Assembly: GCA_964478235.1 (NCBI GenBank)
Contig: CAYZGX010000003.1
Location: 1 to 64,000 of the forward strand
Origin: 2-02-FULL-45-10 sp964478235
GTDB taxonomy: Bacteria; Patescibacteriota; Patescibacteriia; Magasanikbacterales; GWA2-37-8
DNA: 64,000 nucleotides
Direction of reading: 5' to 3'
The notes under the pieces were generated by a model. The model was not told where the DNA came from and searched no databases. It worked only from the letters and a program-made list of their open reading frames with translations. The translations under genes and the position numbers were made by a program. Below, piece after piece: positions 40,805 to 48,686 of this stretch. Numbering within the stretch: the first letter of the stretch is position 1; each line of letters opens with the position of its first letter.

Positions 40805-43168
40805 TTAGCGAGTGGCGTGGCCACCAAATTGTCCACGAAGAGCGGATAAAACCTTGCCGGTGTAGCTTGGTTTTTTCTCAGATTGTTTGCGGAATTTGAC
40901 CGAGCCTTCAATAATAGGTGCGGCAATCTTTAGCGCTTTAGCAGTGGCCGCTGTCCAGGCGCCTTCGCCGGTTTGAGCCACACTACCAGTTATTTTAGAT
41001 AGGTCGTTACCATGTTCTAGGAAAGCTTTCTCAAGCCATTTGGTGAGGCGCGATTCAATCACACTACCGTTGTTGTAGATAGAAGCAACTTCGGTGAGAT
41101 CGAGTTTAAAATGAGCTTTTTTGAGGAGAGCAAACCCTTCGGCAATTGCCTGCATCATACCGTATTCAATACCATTGTGAACCATTTTTACAAAGTGTCC
41201 AGCGCCAGTGCCTGAGAAGAATTGGTAAGCAGTACCATTACTCAAATCGCGGAAGAGGGGGCGAAGCTCTTCAAATACTTTGGCGTTACCACCAATCATG
41301 AGACAAGCACCGTGAAGCGCGCCACGCGGCCCACCAGACGTACCGACATCAAAGAGGTGGATGCCTTTTTTGGCCAAGCGTTTGGCGCGAACAATAGTAT
41401 CTTTGTAAAACGAATTCCCGCCATCAATAATAATATCGCCACGCTTTAAATGGTGCACCAAACCATCGGCTCCAAACAGCATGTCATCAACCGGTTTGCC
41501 AGCTGGCACCATGAGCCAAATAATTTTACGAGGTGGAAGCTTGGCGGTCATCTCAGCCAGGGAAAAAGTTGGGGTGAGCCCCTCTTTGGCTAGCTCTGTA
41601 GTGACGCTGGCAGTGCGGTTGTAGGCGGACACGGTCCAGCCATGAGCGACCAGGCGTCGGCCAACATTAGCCCCCATTTTTCCAAGACCAATCAGGCCGA
41701 TAGTTTTTGGAAACGCTGGTTCATCAACAGAAGGAATATGTTTTTCAGCTGTTAGTACTAATGTTTTTGAATCTGGCTCGTAACTAACCATTGGAACTAG
41801 ATTTTTTTGCCACGCTTCGATAATTGGATCAGTAAATTTCCAAGCAGCTACAACCTCGTCTTTGCTAACAAAAATAGTTTGATCGCCACGGACACAGGAA
41901 TCAATGAGTTGGGCATATTCTTCAGCGTATTCTAGCTTGCTCGTCTTCTCGCGAACAAAGAAAGTGAAGGCACGTTCTTCAATCACTGGTTCAAAGCCAG
42001 GTTTTTTGGTCCAAAAACGAATGTTGATCTGGTCGTCGGGGGTGAGGGAAAAAGTTACTGTATTTTTAACGTGGGAATCAGCGGTGCAACCAACGCATGG
42101 GGTCGGGTGTTTAAAAGTAACTACAATATCTTTCTGCATCTCCGGACAGCGTTTGCCAGCTTCAATAATAATCGGTACTCCACGCCAAAGCGGATGATCG
42201 AGCTCAGTTTTAAGACGGAAATAAGTTTCGGTGTCAGAATGAGGGTGTACATTTTCAATTGATTGGTAGCCAGTATGTTGCGCGCGATAGGTATGCTTGC
42301 GGAGGGTTTCTTTGGTCCACGGTACTAATTTGGATAAAAGCTTAGCGCGCTCTTTGCGGAGCCCATCGGCGTTCATCTGAGTTGGGCAATCCATAGTGAT
42401 AAGCGCGAGCATTTCGAGCAGGTGATTCTGGCCGACGTCCCGCAGAGCGCCAACCGCATCATAAAACGATCCGCGTTTTTCAACACCGATAGTTTCTAAA
42501 ATACGCAACTCAATTTTTTCAATAGCGCGGTTGTCCCACGATTTTTCCAGTAAATTATTAGAAAAACGGAAATGCAAAATACCTTGGATAAGCTCTTTAC
42601 CAAGATAATGATCCAGACGATAAATTTGTTCTTCCTTAAAATAACGACTAATGGTTTTTTCCAGCTGAAGAGCAGTTTTAAGATTGTCGCCAAAAGGTTT
42701 TTCAATCATAATGCGTGTCCAGCCAGCTGGGCCACCGCAGGGTGTATGAAGATTAACCTTAGCAATATTATGAGAAATCGTTTCGTAGGCAGTTGGCGGA
42801 ACAGCTAAGTAAAAAAGTTTATTAGTACAAACTTTCCATTGTCCTTCGATGAGCTCAATCTTCTCAACCATGGTCTGGTAGGCCTTGGCCTCGTCAAACG
42901 TCCCTTGCTGATAGGTAAATAATGATAAAAACTTCTCAAATTGCTCAGGAGTTTTGGCGATATGCGTCTGCAGAGAAAACATTTTTTCAACTTCAGCACG
43001 AAAATCAAGGTCGCTATAGGGGCGACGAGCAAAACCGATAATCTTAAAATCTTCTGGCAAGCGCTTGTTTTGGAATAAGTGCCAAAGAGCGGGGATAATT
43101 TTTCGCTTCATAAGGTCGCCTGTCGCGCCCATGATGATAAAAATAGTTGGAGCTTTAGTAATAGGCAT
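40805..43168 (-). CDS. Glucose-6-phosphate dehydrogenase / 6-phosphogluconate dehydrogenase fusion
   Basis: 787 residues combining two enzymes of the oxidative pentose-phosphate pathway. Residues 1 to about 480 are Zwf: IIMGATGDLMKRKIIPALW, active-site RLDHYLGKELIQG, and WRGVPIIIEAGKRC. From about 485 to the end is a short, NAD-type 6PGDH (GndA/YqeC-like): GLIGLGKMGANVGRRL, DGGNSFYKDT, GTSGGPRGALHGACLMIGG and KMVHNGIEYGMMQ. All key residues are seen in both halves, with no frameshift or stop at the junction. The lactonase step between them is not encoded here and may be spontaneous. The product would be ribulose-5-phosphate and NAD(P)H. Confidence 0.95.
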   Translation of the reverse strand: MPITKAPTIFIIMGATGDLMKRKIIPALWHLFQNKRLPEDFKIIGFARRPYSDLDFRAEVEKMFSLQTHIAKTPEQFEKFLSLFTYQQGTFDEAKAYQTMVEKIELIEGQWKVCTNKLFYLAVPPTAYETISHNIAKVNLHTPCGGPAGWTRIMIEKPFGDNLKTALQLEKTISRYFKEEQIYRLDHYLGKELIQGILHFRFSNNLLEKSWDNRAIEKIELRILETIGVEKRGSFYDAVGALRDVGQNHLLEMLALITMDCPTQMNADGLRKERAKLLSKLVPWTKETLRKHTYRAQHTGYQSIENVHPHSDTETYFRLKTELDHPLWRGVPIIIEAGKRCPEMQKDIVVTFKHPTPCVGCTADSHVKNTVTFSLTPDDQINIRFWTKKPGFEPVIEERAFTFFVREKTSKLEYAEEYAQLIDSCVRGDQTIFVSKDEVVAAWKFTDPIIEAWQKNLVPMVSYEPDSKTLVLTAEKHIPSVDEPAFPKTIGLIGLGKMGANVGRRLVAHGWTVSAYNRTASVTTELAKEGLTPTFSLAEMTAKLPPRKIIWLMVPAGKPVDDMLFGADGLVHHLKRGDIIIDGGNSFYKDTIVRAKRLAKKGIHLFDVGTSGGPRGALHGACLMIGGNAKVFEELRPLFRDLSNGTAYQFFSGTGAGHFVKMVHNGIEYGMMQAIAEGFALLKKAHFKLDLTEVASIYNNGSVIESRLTKWLEKAFLEHGNDLSKITGSVAQTGEGAWTAATAKALKIAAPIIEGSVKFRKQSEKKPSYTGKVLSALRGQFGGHATR

Positions 43169-43178
43169 AGAGTATCAG

Positions 43179-44306
43179 CTATTTTTTAGTTTGATGAATA
43201 GTAAAATAATATGCGGCAATAAAAGTGGTTACTGGCACGGCGATAATGAGAGTAGAGCTGCCAACCAAGGTACGAACAATTTCTTCGGCAATAAAATTAC
43301 TGTTGAGGAGTAGGGATAACGACTGTGTTTTGTTGAGATTAAATAAAAGAAGAAGAGGGAAGGAGACGCCAACGTACGCTAAAACCAGCGTATTAACTAA
43401 GGAGGCAATATGTTCGCGACCAATAGACAAGCCGCTTTTCCAAAGTTCACGAAAAGTCAGGCGGTTGTTGGCACTATAGATTTCTTCAATGGCGGCAGTT
43501 TGGCTAGTGGTAATATCATCAAGCACGCCCAAAACCCCAATAATAATAGAGCCGAGAAGTAGGCCCCGTAAGTTAAGTGAAGTATTATCAAGCTGAAGAT
43601 AAAAAGCTTCCTCGGTGCCTCCGCCGGTGAGACCAGCCAGCCAGACAAAAACAACATCGAGCCCCACAGCCACGGCGAGACATAAAAGCGTTGAAATAAG
43701 AGCTAAGGTGGTGCGACGATTAAAACCATGCGACAAATAAAGTGAAATAAACGAGATAGCTACGGCTCCAAGAAGACAGGCGATGAACGGGTCAGCGCCG
43801 GCGAGAATACGCGGAACAACACCATAGAAAATAACGAATACGGTAAAGACCAGACCGAGAATAGAAGTAAGGCCACGAGTTCGCCCAAAGATTATAGCCA
43901 GGGCAAAAAAGAAAAGCACTAATAAAATAAGTCGAGGGGTGCGATAGATGTCAGTAATGTAATAAAAATCAGGACGTGATCCTTCGGTGGGGGCAGGTTT
44001 GGCCACAATGACTGTGTCATCAACAGAAAAAGTTCGAAACTGACCAATAATAAACGAGCCGCCATGATCAATAGTGATGGTTTTGCCTTTTTCGGCTCCG
44101 CTTTGAATGATTAATTTGAGGAGTTGGCGTTTTTGAAGGGCGCCATCTACCTCATAGGTAGATTCTTCTACAAGTTCAACTACCCGAGCTGTCGCATAGG
44201 TATCGGATTGTGGCTCAGTCGGGCCTTCAACAGCTGAGGCTCGGGATAGTGGGATACTAAGAAGGGTAAAAACAGTTAAAAACAGAAAAATGGGGCGGAA
44301 ACGCAT
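43179..44306 (-). CDS. YibE/F-family membrane protein
   Basis: 375 residues: signal-like N-terminus (RFRPIFLFLTVFTLLSIPLSRASA), an extracytoplasmic beta domain (TARVVELVEESTYEVDG...FRTFSVDDTVIV), then about seven membrane helices with the YibE/F signature (GVLGVLDDITTSQTAAIEEI). Role unknown; family members are widespread in Gram-positives and CPR. Located 10 nt upstream of the zwf-gnd fusion on the same strand, so they may share a transcript. Confidence 0.9.
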   Translation of the reverse strand: MRFRPIFLFLTVFTLLSIPLSRASAVEGPTEPQSDTYATARVVELVEESTYEVDGALQKRQLLKLIIQSGAEKGKTITIDHGGSFIIGQFRTFSVDDTVIVAKPAPTEGSRPDFYYITDIYRTPRLILLVLFFFALAIIFGRTRGLTSILGLVFTVFVIFYGVVPRILAGADPFIACLLGAVAISFISLYLSHGFNRRTTLALISTLLCLAVAVGLDVVFVWLAGLTGGGTEEAFYLQLDNTSLNLRGLLLGSIIIGVLGVLDDITTSQTAAIEEIYSANNRLTFRELWKSGLSIGREHIASLVNTLVLAYVGVSFPLLLLFNLNKTQSLSLLLNSNFIAEEIVRTLVGSSTLIIAVPVTTFIAAYYFTIHQTKK

Positions 44307-44427
44307 AGGGGAAAGGCTAGAATATATACTTCACTGTAGCACACCAAAGCTTTCTAAGAAAGATGCCTGAAGGCTGGACTTTTAGCTGGAAAGTGGATAG
44401 TATGGAAGCACTAGTTATCAAGGTTTT

Positions 44428-44871
44428 ATGCTTTCAGCCGTCACCAACAATCCAATCTTTGATGGGTCTGCTAAACGGGTAGGTATTGTTGTTGCCCGCT
44501 TTAATCAGGCTATTACCGACGCCCTCCTGGCTTCGGCTAAAAGCTATTTGGCTGACTGCGGGGTTCCGGAGAGTTCAATTGCTATTATTTCAGTCGCTGG
44601 TTGTGGGGAAGTGCCGTTTGCTCTGCAAAAATTAGCCAAAACTAAGCAATTTGATTGTCTCGTCGCCCTTGGTTGTGTTATTAGGGGTGAAACACCTCAT
44701 TTTGACTATGTCTGCAAAATGGTACAAGAAGGGGTGCTGCAGGTGTCGCTCGATGAGAGTATTCCAGTTGGTTTTGGGGTTATAACGGTTCTCACTATGG
44801 AGCAGGCGGAGGCTCGTACCGGGCTTGGCGCCCAAGCGACAAGCGCTGCTTTGGAACTTGCCCTATTATAA
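44428..44871 (+). CDS. ribH: 6,7-dimethyl-8-ribityllumazine synthase
   Basis: Penultimate riboflavin step, joining the dihydroxybutanone phosphate and the pyrimidinedione. 147 residues: VGIVVARFNQAITDALL, VAGCGEVPFALQKLA, ALGCVIRGETPHFDYV (substrate-binding GxVIRGxTxHFxxV), SIPVGFGVITVLTMEQAEAR. It is alone here; riboflavin synthase ribE lies 17 kb away and no other rib genes are seen in the window. No FMN riboswitch is visible upstream. Confidence 0.96.
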   Translation: MLSAVTNNPIFDGSAKRVGIVVARFNQAITDALLASAKSYLADCGVPESSIAIISVAGCGEVPFALQKLAKTKQFDCLVALGCVIRGETPHFDYVCKMVQEGVLQVSLDESIPVGFGVITVLTMEQAEARTGLGAQATSAALELALL

Positions 44872-44900
44872 AAAACCACCCAGTAGTCGGGTGGTTTTTT
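44870..44900. terminator. Bidirectional terminator after ribH
   Basis: AAAAAACCACCC-AGTAGTC-GGGTGGTTTTTT between convergent genes. Confidence 0.9.
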
Positions 44901-44904
44901 AGTT

Positions 44905-45558
44905 TTATTTTTTTAGCACCGTCGGCAAGCGAATTTTTGTGCCAGCAAAATGAAGATAGAGCATGGTACTTAAGACGGCCGCATAGAAACACCAGACCGA
45001 AGAAAAATTGACCGCATAAAAATATCCGGCGATAAGAGCAAAAGCAGATAGTACTAAAGAAAAAATATTCATGATGCGCTTGCTTGAAAAAATACCCGCA
45101 CCAAGAGCGGTGAAAGTGTAGAGAAGCAGCATTACCCCTGGGAGCGGGCTGGTGTAATTGTAATATACACAGCGATTAACGATTGTCGCTGGCTCAGGAT
45201 TAATTAAAAACGATCCGTAGATAGTAATCCCAACCACCAGACCAAGGCCAAGAAGGCCGAGCATAATTTTTTTACGTGGTGGGTCGTCTTCGAGAGCATA
45301 GGCAACTATCGGCATGTATACCGGCCACCAAAAAAAAGCAAAAAACAAAAATAAATAGGTCATGACCATGGTGTCTTCGGTCATTCGACCACCAATGGTA
45401 AGCCACAAAATCCCCTCAATCGCTTGTTGAAGAGCAAAAACCAAAGGAATGACTGCGAGTGGTAATTCCCGTCTATCTTTAGCGTGAGACAGTGTTGCTG
45501 CCCCGATTATTCCGAGTGCGGCGCTGGCGGTAAAACTAGCTGTAGCTGAAAAACACAT
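44905..45558 (-). CDS. DUF6629-type seven-helix membrane protein
   Basis: 217 residues, mostly hydrophobic with about seven helices. It begins MCFSATASFTASAALGIIGA, the typical opening of a bacterial membrane family (MCFSxxASfxaxxxLxxxG). Conserved-looking FALQQAIEGILWL and a loop with NRCVYYNY. Function unknown. It starts 2 nt after msrA, so it is the tail of the msr run. Confidence 0.8.
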   Translation of the reverse strand: MCFSATASFTASAALGIIGAATLSHAKDRRELPLAVIPLVFALQQAIEGILWLTIGGRMTEDTMVMTYLFLFFAFFWWPVYMPIVAYALEDDPPRKKIMLGLLGLGLVVGITIYGSFLINPEPATIVNRCVYYNYTSPLPGVMLLLYTFTALGAGIFSSKRIMNIFSLVLSAFALIAGYFYAVNFSSVWCFYAAVLSTMLYLHFAGTKIRLPTVLKK

Positions 45559-45560
45559 AG

Positions 45561-46091
45561 TTAAACTAATAAATGGGCGTAACTCTGGCGCAGCTTGGTA
45601 AGTTTAGGATTGATAACTGCTTGGCAGTAGCCCATCTCACTATTATTCTTATAATAATTTTGATGGTAGTCTTCAGCTTTATAAAAATCAGTTGCTGGAG
45701 TAATTTCAGTGACGATGGGTTTTTGAAAAACACCGGCTCGCGTTAGTTCGGCAATATACTCGCGGATAATCTGTTCTTGTTCAGCCGAGGTATAAAAAAT
45801 ACTCGAGCGATATTGTGTACCGACATCATTACCTTGGCGGTTGAGACTGGTTGGGTCATGAGTGGTAAAAAAAACCGCTAACAAATCGCGAAGGGAAACT
45901 ATCTCTGGATCAAACGTCACACGGACCACTTCAGCATGGAGAGAGGTGCCAGTTGAAACTTCTTCGTAAGTAGGGTGTGGCTTGGTTCCGCCCATATAGC
46001 CAGAGGTGACACTCGTGACCCCACGAAGCATTTGAAAAACCGCTTCCATACACCAAAAACAACCACCGCCGAAAATAATTGCATTAGACAT
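45561..46091 (-). CDS. msrA: Peptide methionine-S-sulfoxide reductase MsrA
   Basis: Repairs oxidised Met (S isomer). 176 residues with active-site GGCFWCMEAVFQML, then GTSLHAEVVRVTFDP, HDPTSLNRQGNDVGTQYRSSIFYT and AEDYHQNYYKNN. All family motifs are present. It overlaps msrB by 8 nt. Being downstream of a copper-resistance block, it fits repair of copper- or oxidant-damaged proteins. Confidence 0.97.
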   Translation of the reverse strand: MSNAIIFGGGCFWCMEAVFQMLRGVTSVTSGYMGGTKPHPTYEEVSTGTSLHAEVVRVTFDPEIVSLRDLLAVFFTTHDPTSLNRQGNDVGTQYRSSIFYTSAEQEQIIREYIAELTRAGVFQKPIVTEITPATDFYKAEDYHQNYYKNNSEMGYCQAVINPKLTKLRQSYAHLLV

Positions 46092-46458
46092 GTTCTTTTT
46101 CTTCAGGAATAAACTTCAGAGACAGTGAATTGACGCAGTGGCGAGTATTTTTGGCGGTAAAACCTTCGCCTTCAAAAACATGGCCGAGATGTCCGCCGCA
46201 GGTGGCGCACGTAATTTCGATACGGTGACCGTCGGCATCGGTAAGGCGCTTCACAGCGCCAGAAATTTCTTGATCAAAGCTTGGCCACCCGCAACCAGAA
46301 TGAAATTTGGCTGTGGAAGTGTAGAGGGGAGAGCTGCAGCGACGACACGTATAGGTGCCGGGAACAAAAAAATCATCATACTCACCGGTGCCAGGAGCTT
46401 CGGTGCCTTTGTGAACAATGACTTTTTCTTCCTCAGGGGTGAGTGGGTTGAGTTGCAT
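46084..46458 (-). CDS. msrB: Peptide methionine-R-sulfoxide reductase MsrB
   Basis: Repairs oxidised Met (R isomer). 124 residues: zinc site CRRCSSPLY and CATCGGHLGHVF, plus FHSGCGWPSFD and the catalytic Cys in RHCVNSLSLKF. The N-terminus LNPLTPEEEKVIVHKGTE fits family. Overlaps msrA; together they form a coupled pair. Confidence 0.97.
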   Translation of the reverse strand: MQLNPLTPEEEKVIVHKGTEAPGTGEYDDFFVPGTYTCRRCSSPLYTSTAKFHSGCGWPSFDQEISGAVKRLTDADGHRIEITCATCGGHLGHVFEGEGFTAKNTRHCVNSLSLKFIPEEKEHV

Positions 46459-46519
46459 ACCAACAAAAGAGAACTGCTGGTAGTTTAGCAGAAAAAAGAG
46501 GTATGGACAATGCGAAGTC

Positions 46520-47230
46520 TTACTTCGAGCGCCGCACTAAGCGAACAAAATGACGAAAGATGCCAGTTTTTTCAATGAGTGGATTAATCCAGCCGTTCGT
46601 AATGCAGAAATAGGAAGCAAACGGAGCGGTATGGTGTAATTCGTGACGAGCAGGGGATAAAATAACGTTGTATTTTTGAAGAATGGTGACAAAAGTTGGT
46701 CGAGTCGTCGCGTGTGCCCACTTATGAATTTGGTTAGTTAAAAAAATAAACAAAACAAACAGAGCGACAAATAATCCTAAGAGCCAATAAAAGAGAGAGG
46801 TAGTAAAAGGCACATAATAATAAGTGGGAACAAGAGCTGACAAAGAAATGAGGCAGTTGTTGCCGTTCACTTGAAGAAAGCCGTGTCGGGTGATAGCCAT
46901 TTGGTCAACATGATGTTCTCGAAATGGAAAAATAAAATGCGGCCCCAAAAAAGGCGTTTTCGGGTCACCAAAAGTGTCACCAAGAAAATGAACCAAACCA
47001 GAAACAAAGTCGGCCGTCAGATAGCCGAGAACAATAGTGAGCAAGGATGACCATAAAATAGTGTACCAAGAAGAGTTTGGGAGAGTTGCTCCAAGCGCGA
47101 GCACCAGACGAATGAGATAGTAGAAAAAAGCCATGACAGCACTAATTTCGATGAGTTGATAGGGGTGAAAACGAGATAAAGACATAAAAAAAGCCGTAAG
47201 TACGCTAATGAGCGTAACATACGGCTCCAT
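46520..47230 (-). CDS. CarF/TMEM189-like fatty-chain desaturase (plasmanylethanolamine desaturase family)
   Basis: 236 residues with four to five membrane helices and the full His set of the TMEM189/CarF/Kua family: TADFVSGLVHFLGDTFGDP, FREHHVDQMAITRHGFLQVNGN, TNQIHKWAHA, SPARHELHHTAPFASYFCITNGWINPL. Characterised members use O2 and a di-iron site to convert plasmanyl ether lipids to vinyl-ether plasmalogens; in Myxococcus CarF is linked to singlet-oxygen sensing. A CPR-like cell having it, 24 nt after a copper gene cluster and before msrBA, suggests an oxidative or membrane stress role. Lipid substrate unknown. Confidence 0.85.
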   Translation of the reverse strand: MEPYVTLISVLTAFFMSLSRFHPYQLIEISAVMAFFYYLIRLVLALGATLPNSSWYTILWSSLLTIVLGYLTADFVSGLVHFLGDTFGDPKTPFLGPHFIFPFREHHVDQMAITRHGFLQVNGNNCLISLSALVPTYYYVPFTTSLFYWLLGLFVALFVLFIFLTNQIHKWAHATTRPTFVTILQKYNVILSPARHELHHTAPFASYFCITNGWINPLIEKTGIFRHFVRLVRRSK

Positions 47231-47254
47231 TGTTTTCAAGCCCGAAAAGTCTAG

Positions 47255-47647
47255 CTAATTGAAGTTGATAATGAAGTTATACATGCCCATTGAGCAGGTG
47301 CCTTGGAGGGCTGTGCCAGGCTGCTGAGGAGGAATAATCATTTCTTTTTCGCCGGTTGATGGTAAAAAAGCCTGTAGTTTTAGACTGGGAATTCGGACGG
47401 CTGAAGAGCAATCAAAAGTACCGTTAGTTTTAAAAATCAGAGTGGTTGGCATGTTGGCTTTGGCAAATGAGGTGCGAGGAAAGTAGCCACCCTTAACATT
47501 CAAGGTGATACTTTGGGCACCGTCGGCTTCTGTAACATTAGATCCCCCAGTAGTATTTGTTGGTGACTCATTTTTGTTACCTGAGAAAAGCAAAAAACCA
47601 AGCAGGGCAACTAAAAAGATGGTAATAAGAGAAGCAGTATATTTCAT
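47255..47647 (-). CDS. Membrane-anchored cupredoxin-like protein
   Basis: 130 residues: N-terminal membrane anchor (ASLITIFLVALLGFLLFSG), Asn/Thr linker, then a beta-sandwich of cupredoxin type (SITLNVKGGYFPRTSFAKANMPTTLIFKTNGTFDCSSAVRIPSL ... GTCSMGMYNFIINF split here for description). The Cys/Met positions (DCSS and TCSMGM) suggest a metal site like that of small periplasmic copper carriers. It follows the HMA-UreH gene by 2 nt in the csoR operon. Confidence 0.8.
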   Translation of the reverse strand: MKYTASLITIFLVALLGFLLFSGNKNESPTNTTGGSNVTEADGAQSITLNVKGGYFPRTSFAKANMPTTLIFKTNGTFDCSSAVRIPSLKLQAFLPSTGEKEMIIPPQQPGTALQGTCSMGMYNFIINFN

Positions 47648-47649
47648 AG

Positions 47650-48684
47650 TTAAAAAGTGATAAGTGATGGAAGTATTCCTGCACCTGCTAAGCTAGTTAG
47701 GATGTTGAGGATAGCGAAAGCGATAACGATAAGACCAGCACTTTTGAAAAACACCCCAGCATGACGACTTTCTTTGATGCTAAGAGAGCTGAAGCTTACT
47801 AATGCTAACACAGGCAGTGTCCCCAGAGCAAAAGCAAACATGGTGAGAGCGCCGGTCAAAAAAGTACCAGTCGAAAGAGCAAAGACCTGCATTGATTGGG
47901 TGAAACCACATGGCAGGAAGAAAGTTGCTGTCCCAACAAGAAGCGGAGTAAGGGTGTGATTTATTTTTACCAAATTAAGAGCTCGTGTACCAATAAACTT
48001 TGGCATAGAGAGCTGTAGTTTTTTGGCCGCTGGAGTGATGTCTAATAAATTAAAACCTAAGAGCAACATCACTACCCCGACAAACAGGGATAGTATGAGT
48101 GTGCCGGTAATACCGAGCTGAAAAAGCGAACCAATAGATCCAAGCGCCCCACCAAGAATAAAGAACGAAATAAGGCGCCCTAGGTGGAAAAGCATTTGCG
48201 GTCGAACAGAGTCTCCTTTTTTCGCAAAAGTCGCCGACATAGATAAGACAAGACCGCCAACAATTGCCATACAAGTGGATAGTGAGGCGACAATTCCTAT
48301 AACAAAAGCTGTTCCATAGGTGACACGACTGGTATCTACCAGCTGGACAACGCCTAATTTTTGTAAAATAATGAAAAGAATAATAAAACCCAAGGCAATA
48401 GGGACTGCTTTAGAAAAATCTTTCCAGTTATTTTTTGTAAGCTCAGGTTGTGTGGCGAGTGTGTAGCCGTGCTTGGTAAGAAGTGGTGAAAGCTCTCGAG
48501 CAATTTCATCTGGAGACATGCCGGGAAAATTTCCGTAGATATCAACAGTGCGAGAAGCGAGATCAGAAGTCGCTGAGACGACTTTAGCGTGTTCGGCGAG
48601 TTCGCTTTCGGTCAAAATAACACAAGCCTGACAGTGCATGCCGTGGACATAGAGAGTGCATTTTTGTGGAGCAGTATCTGACAT
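47650..48684 (-). CDS. HMA domain fused to UreH/DsbD-like membrane protein
   Basis: 344 residues. Residues 1-70 are a heavy-metal-associated domain with the CxxC in VHGMHCQACVILTE. Residues 95-344 hold six to seven membrane helices of the sulfite-exporter/UreH-like (cytochrome-c biogenesis TM) family, with Cys in IVASLSTCMAIVGGLVL and Pro-Cys in FFLPCGFTQSMQVFAL. The same fusion is often found beside copA in Gram-positives and CPR and is believed to assist copper handling. Starts 2 nt downstream of copA. Confidence 0.88.
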   Translation of the reverse strand: MSDTAPQKCTLYVHGMHCQACVILTESELAEHAKVVSATSDLASRTVDIYGNFPGMSPDEIARELSPLLTKHGYTLATQPELTKNNWKDFSKAVPIALGFIILFIILQKLGVVQLVDTSRVTYGTAFVIGIVASLSTCMAIVGGLVLSMSATFAKKGDSVRPQMLFHLGRLISFFILGGALGSIGSLFQLGITGTLILSLFVGVVMLLLGFNLLDITPAAKKLQLSMPKFIGTRALNLVKINHTLTPLLVGTATFFLPCGFTQSMQVFALSTGTFLTGALTMFAFALGTLPVLALVSFSSLSIKESRHAGVFFKSAGLIVIAFAILNILTSLAGAGILPSLITF

Positions 48685-48686
48685 AG

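Noticed and set aside
40805..43168. Zwf-Gnd fusion as a frameshift artefact
   Set aside because: The frame is continuous through the junction with family-like sequence on both sides and no stop or start pair in between; read data would still be the final test.
44307..44427. FMN riboswitch upstream of ribH
   Set aside because: The gap is only about 120 nt and I see none of the conserved RFN hairpins or a terminator.
47774..48274. Small reading frames opposite or within the copper genes
   Set aside because: They are shadows of the HMA-UreH gene with no start signals or family features.
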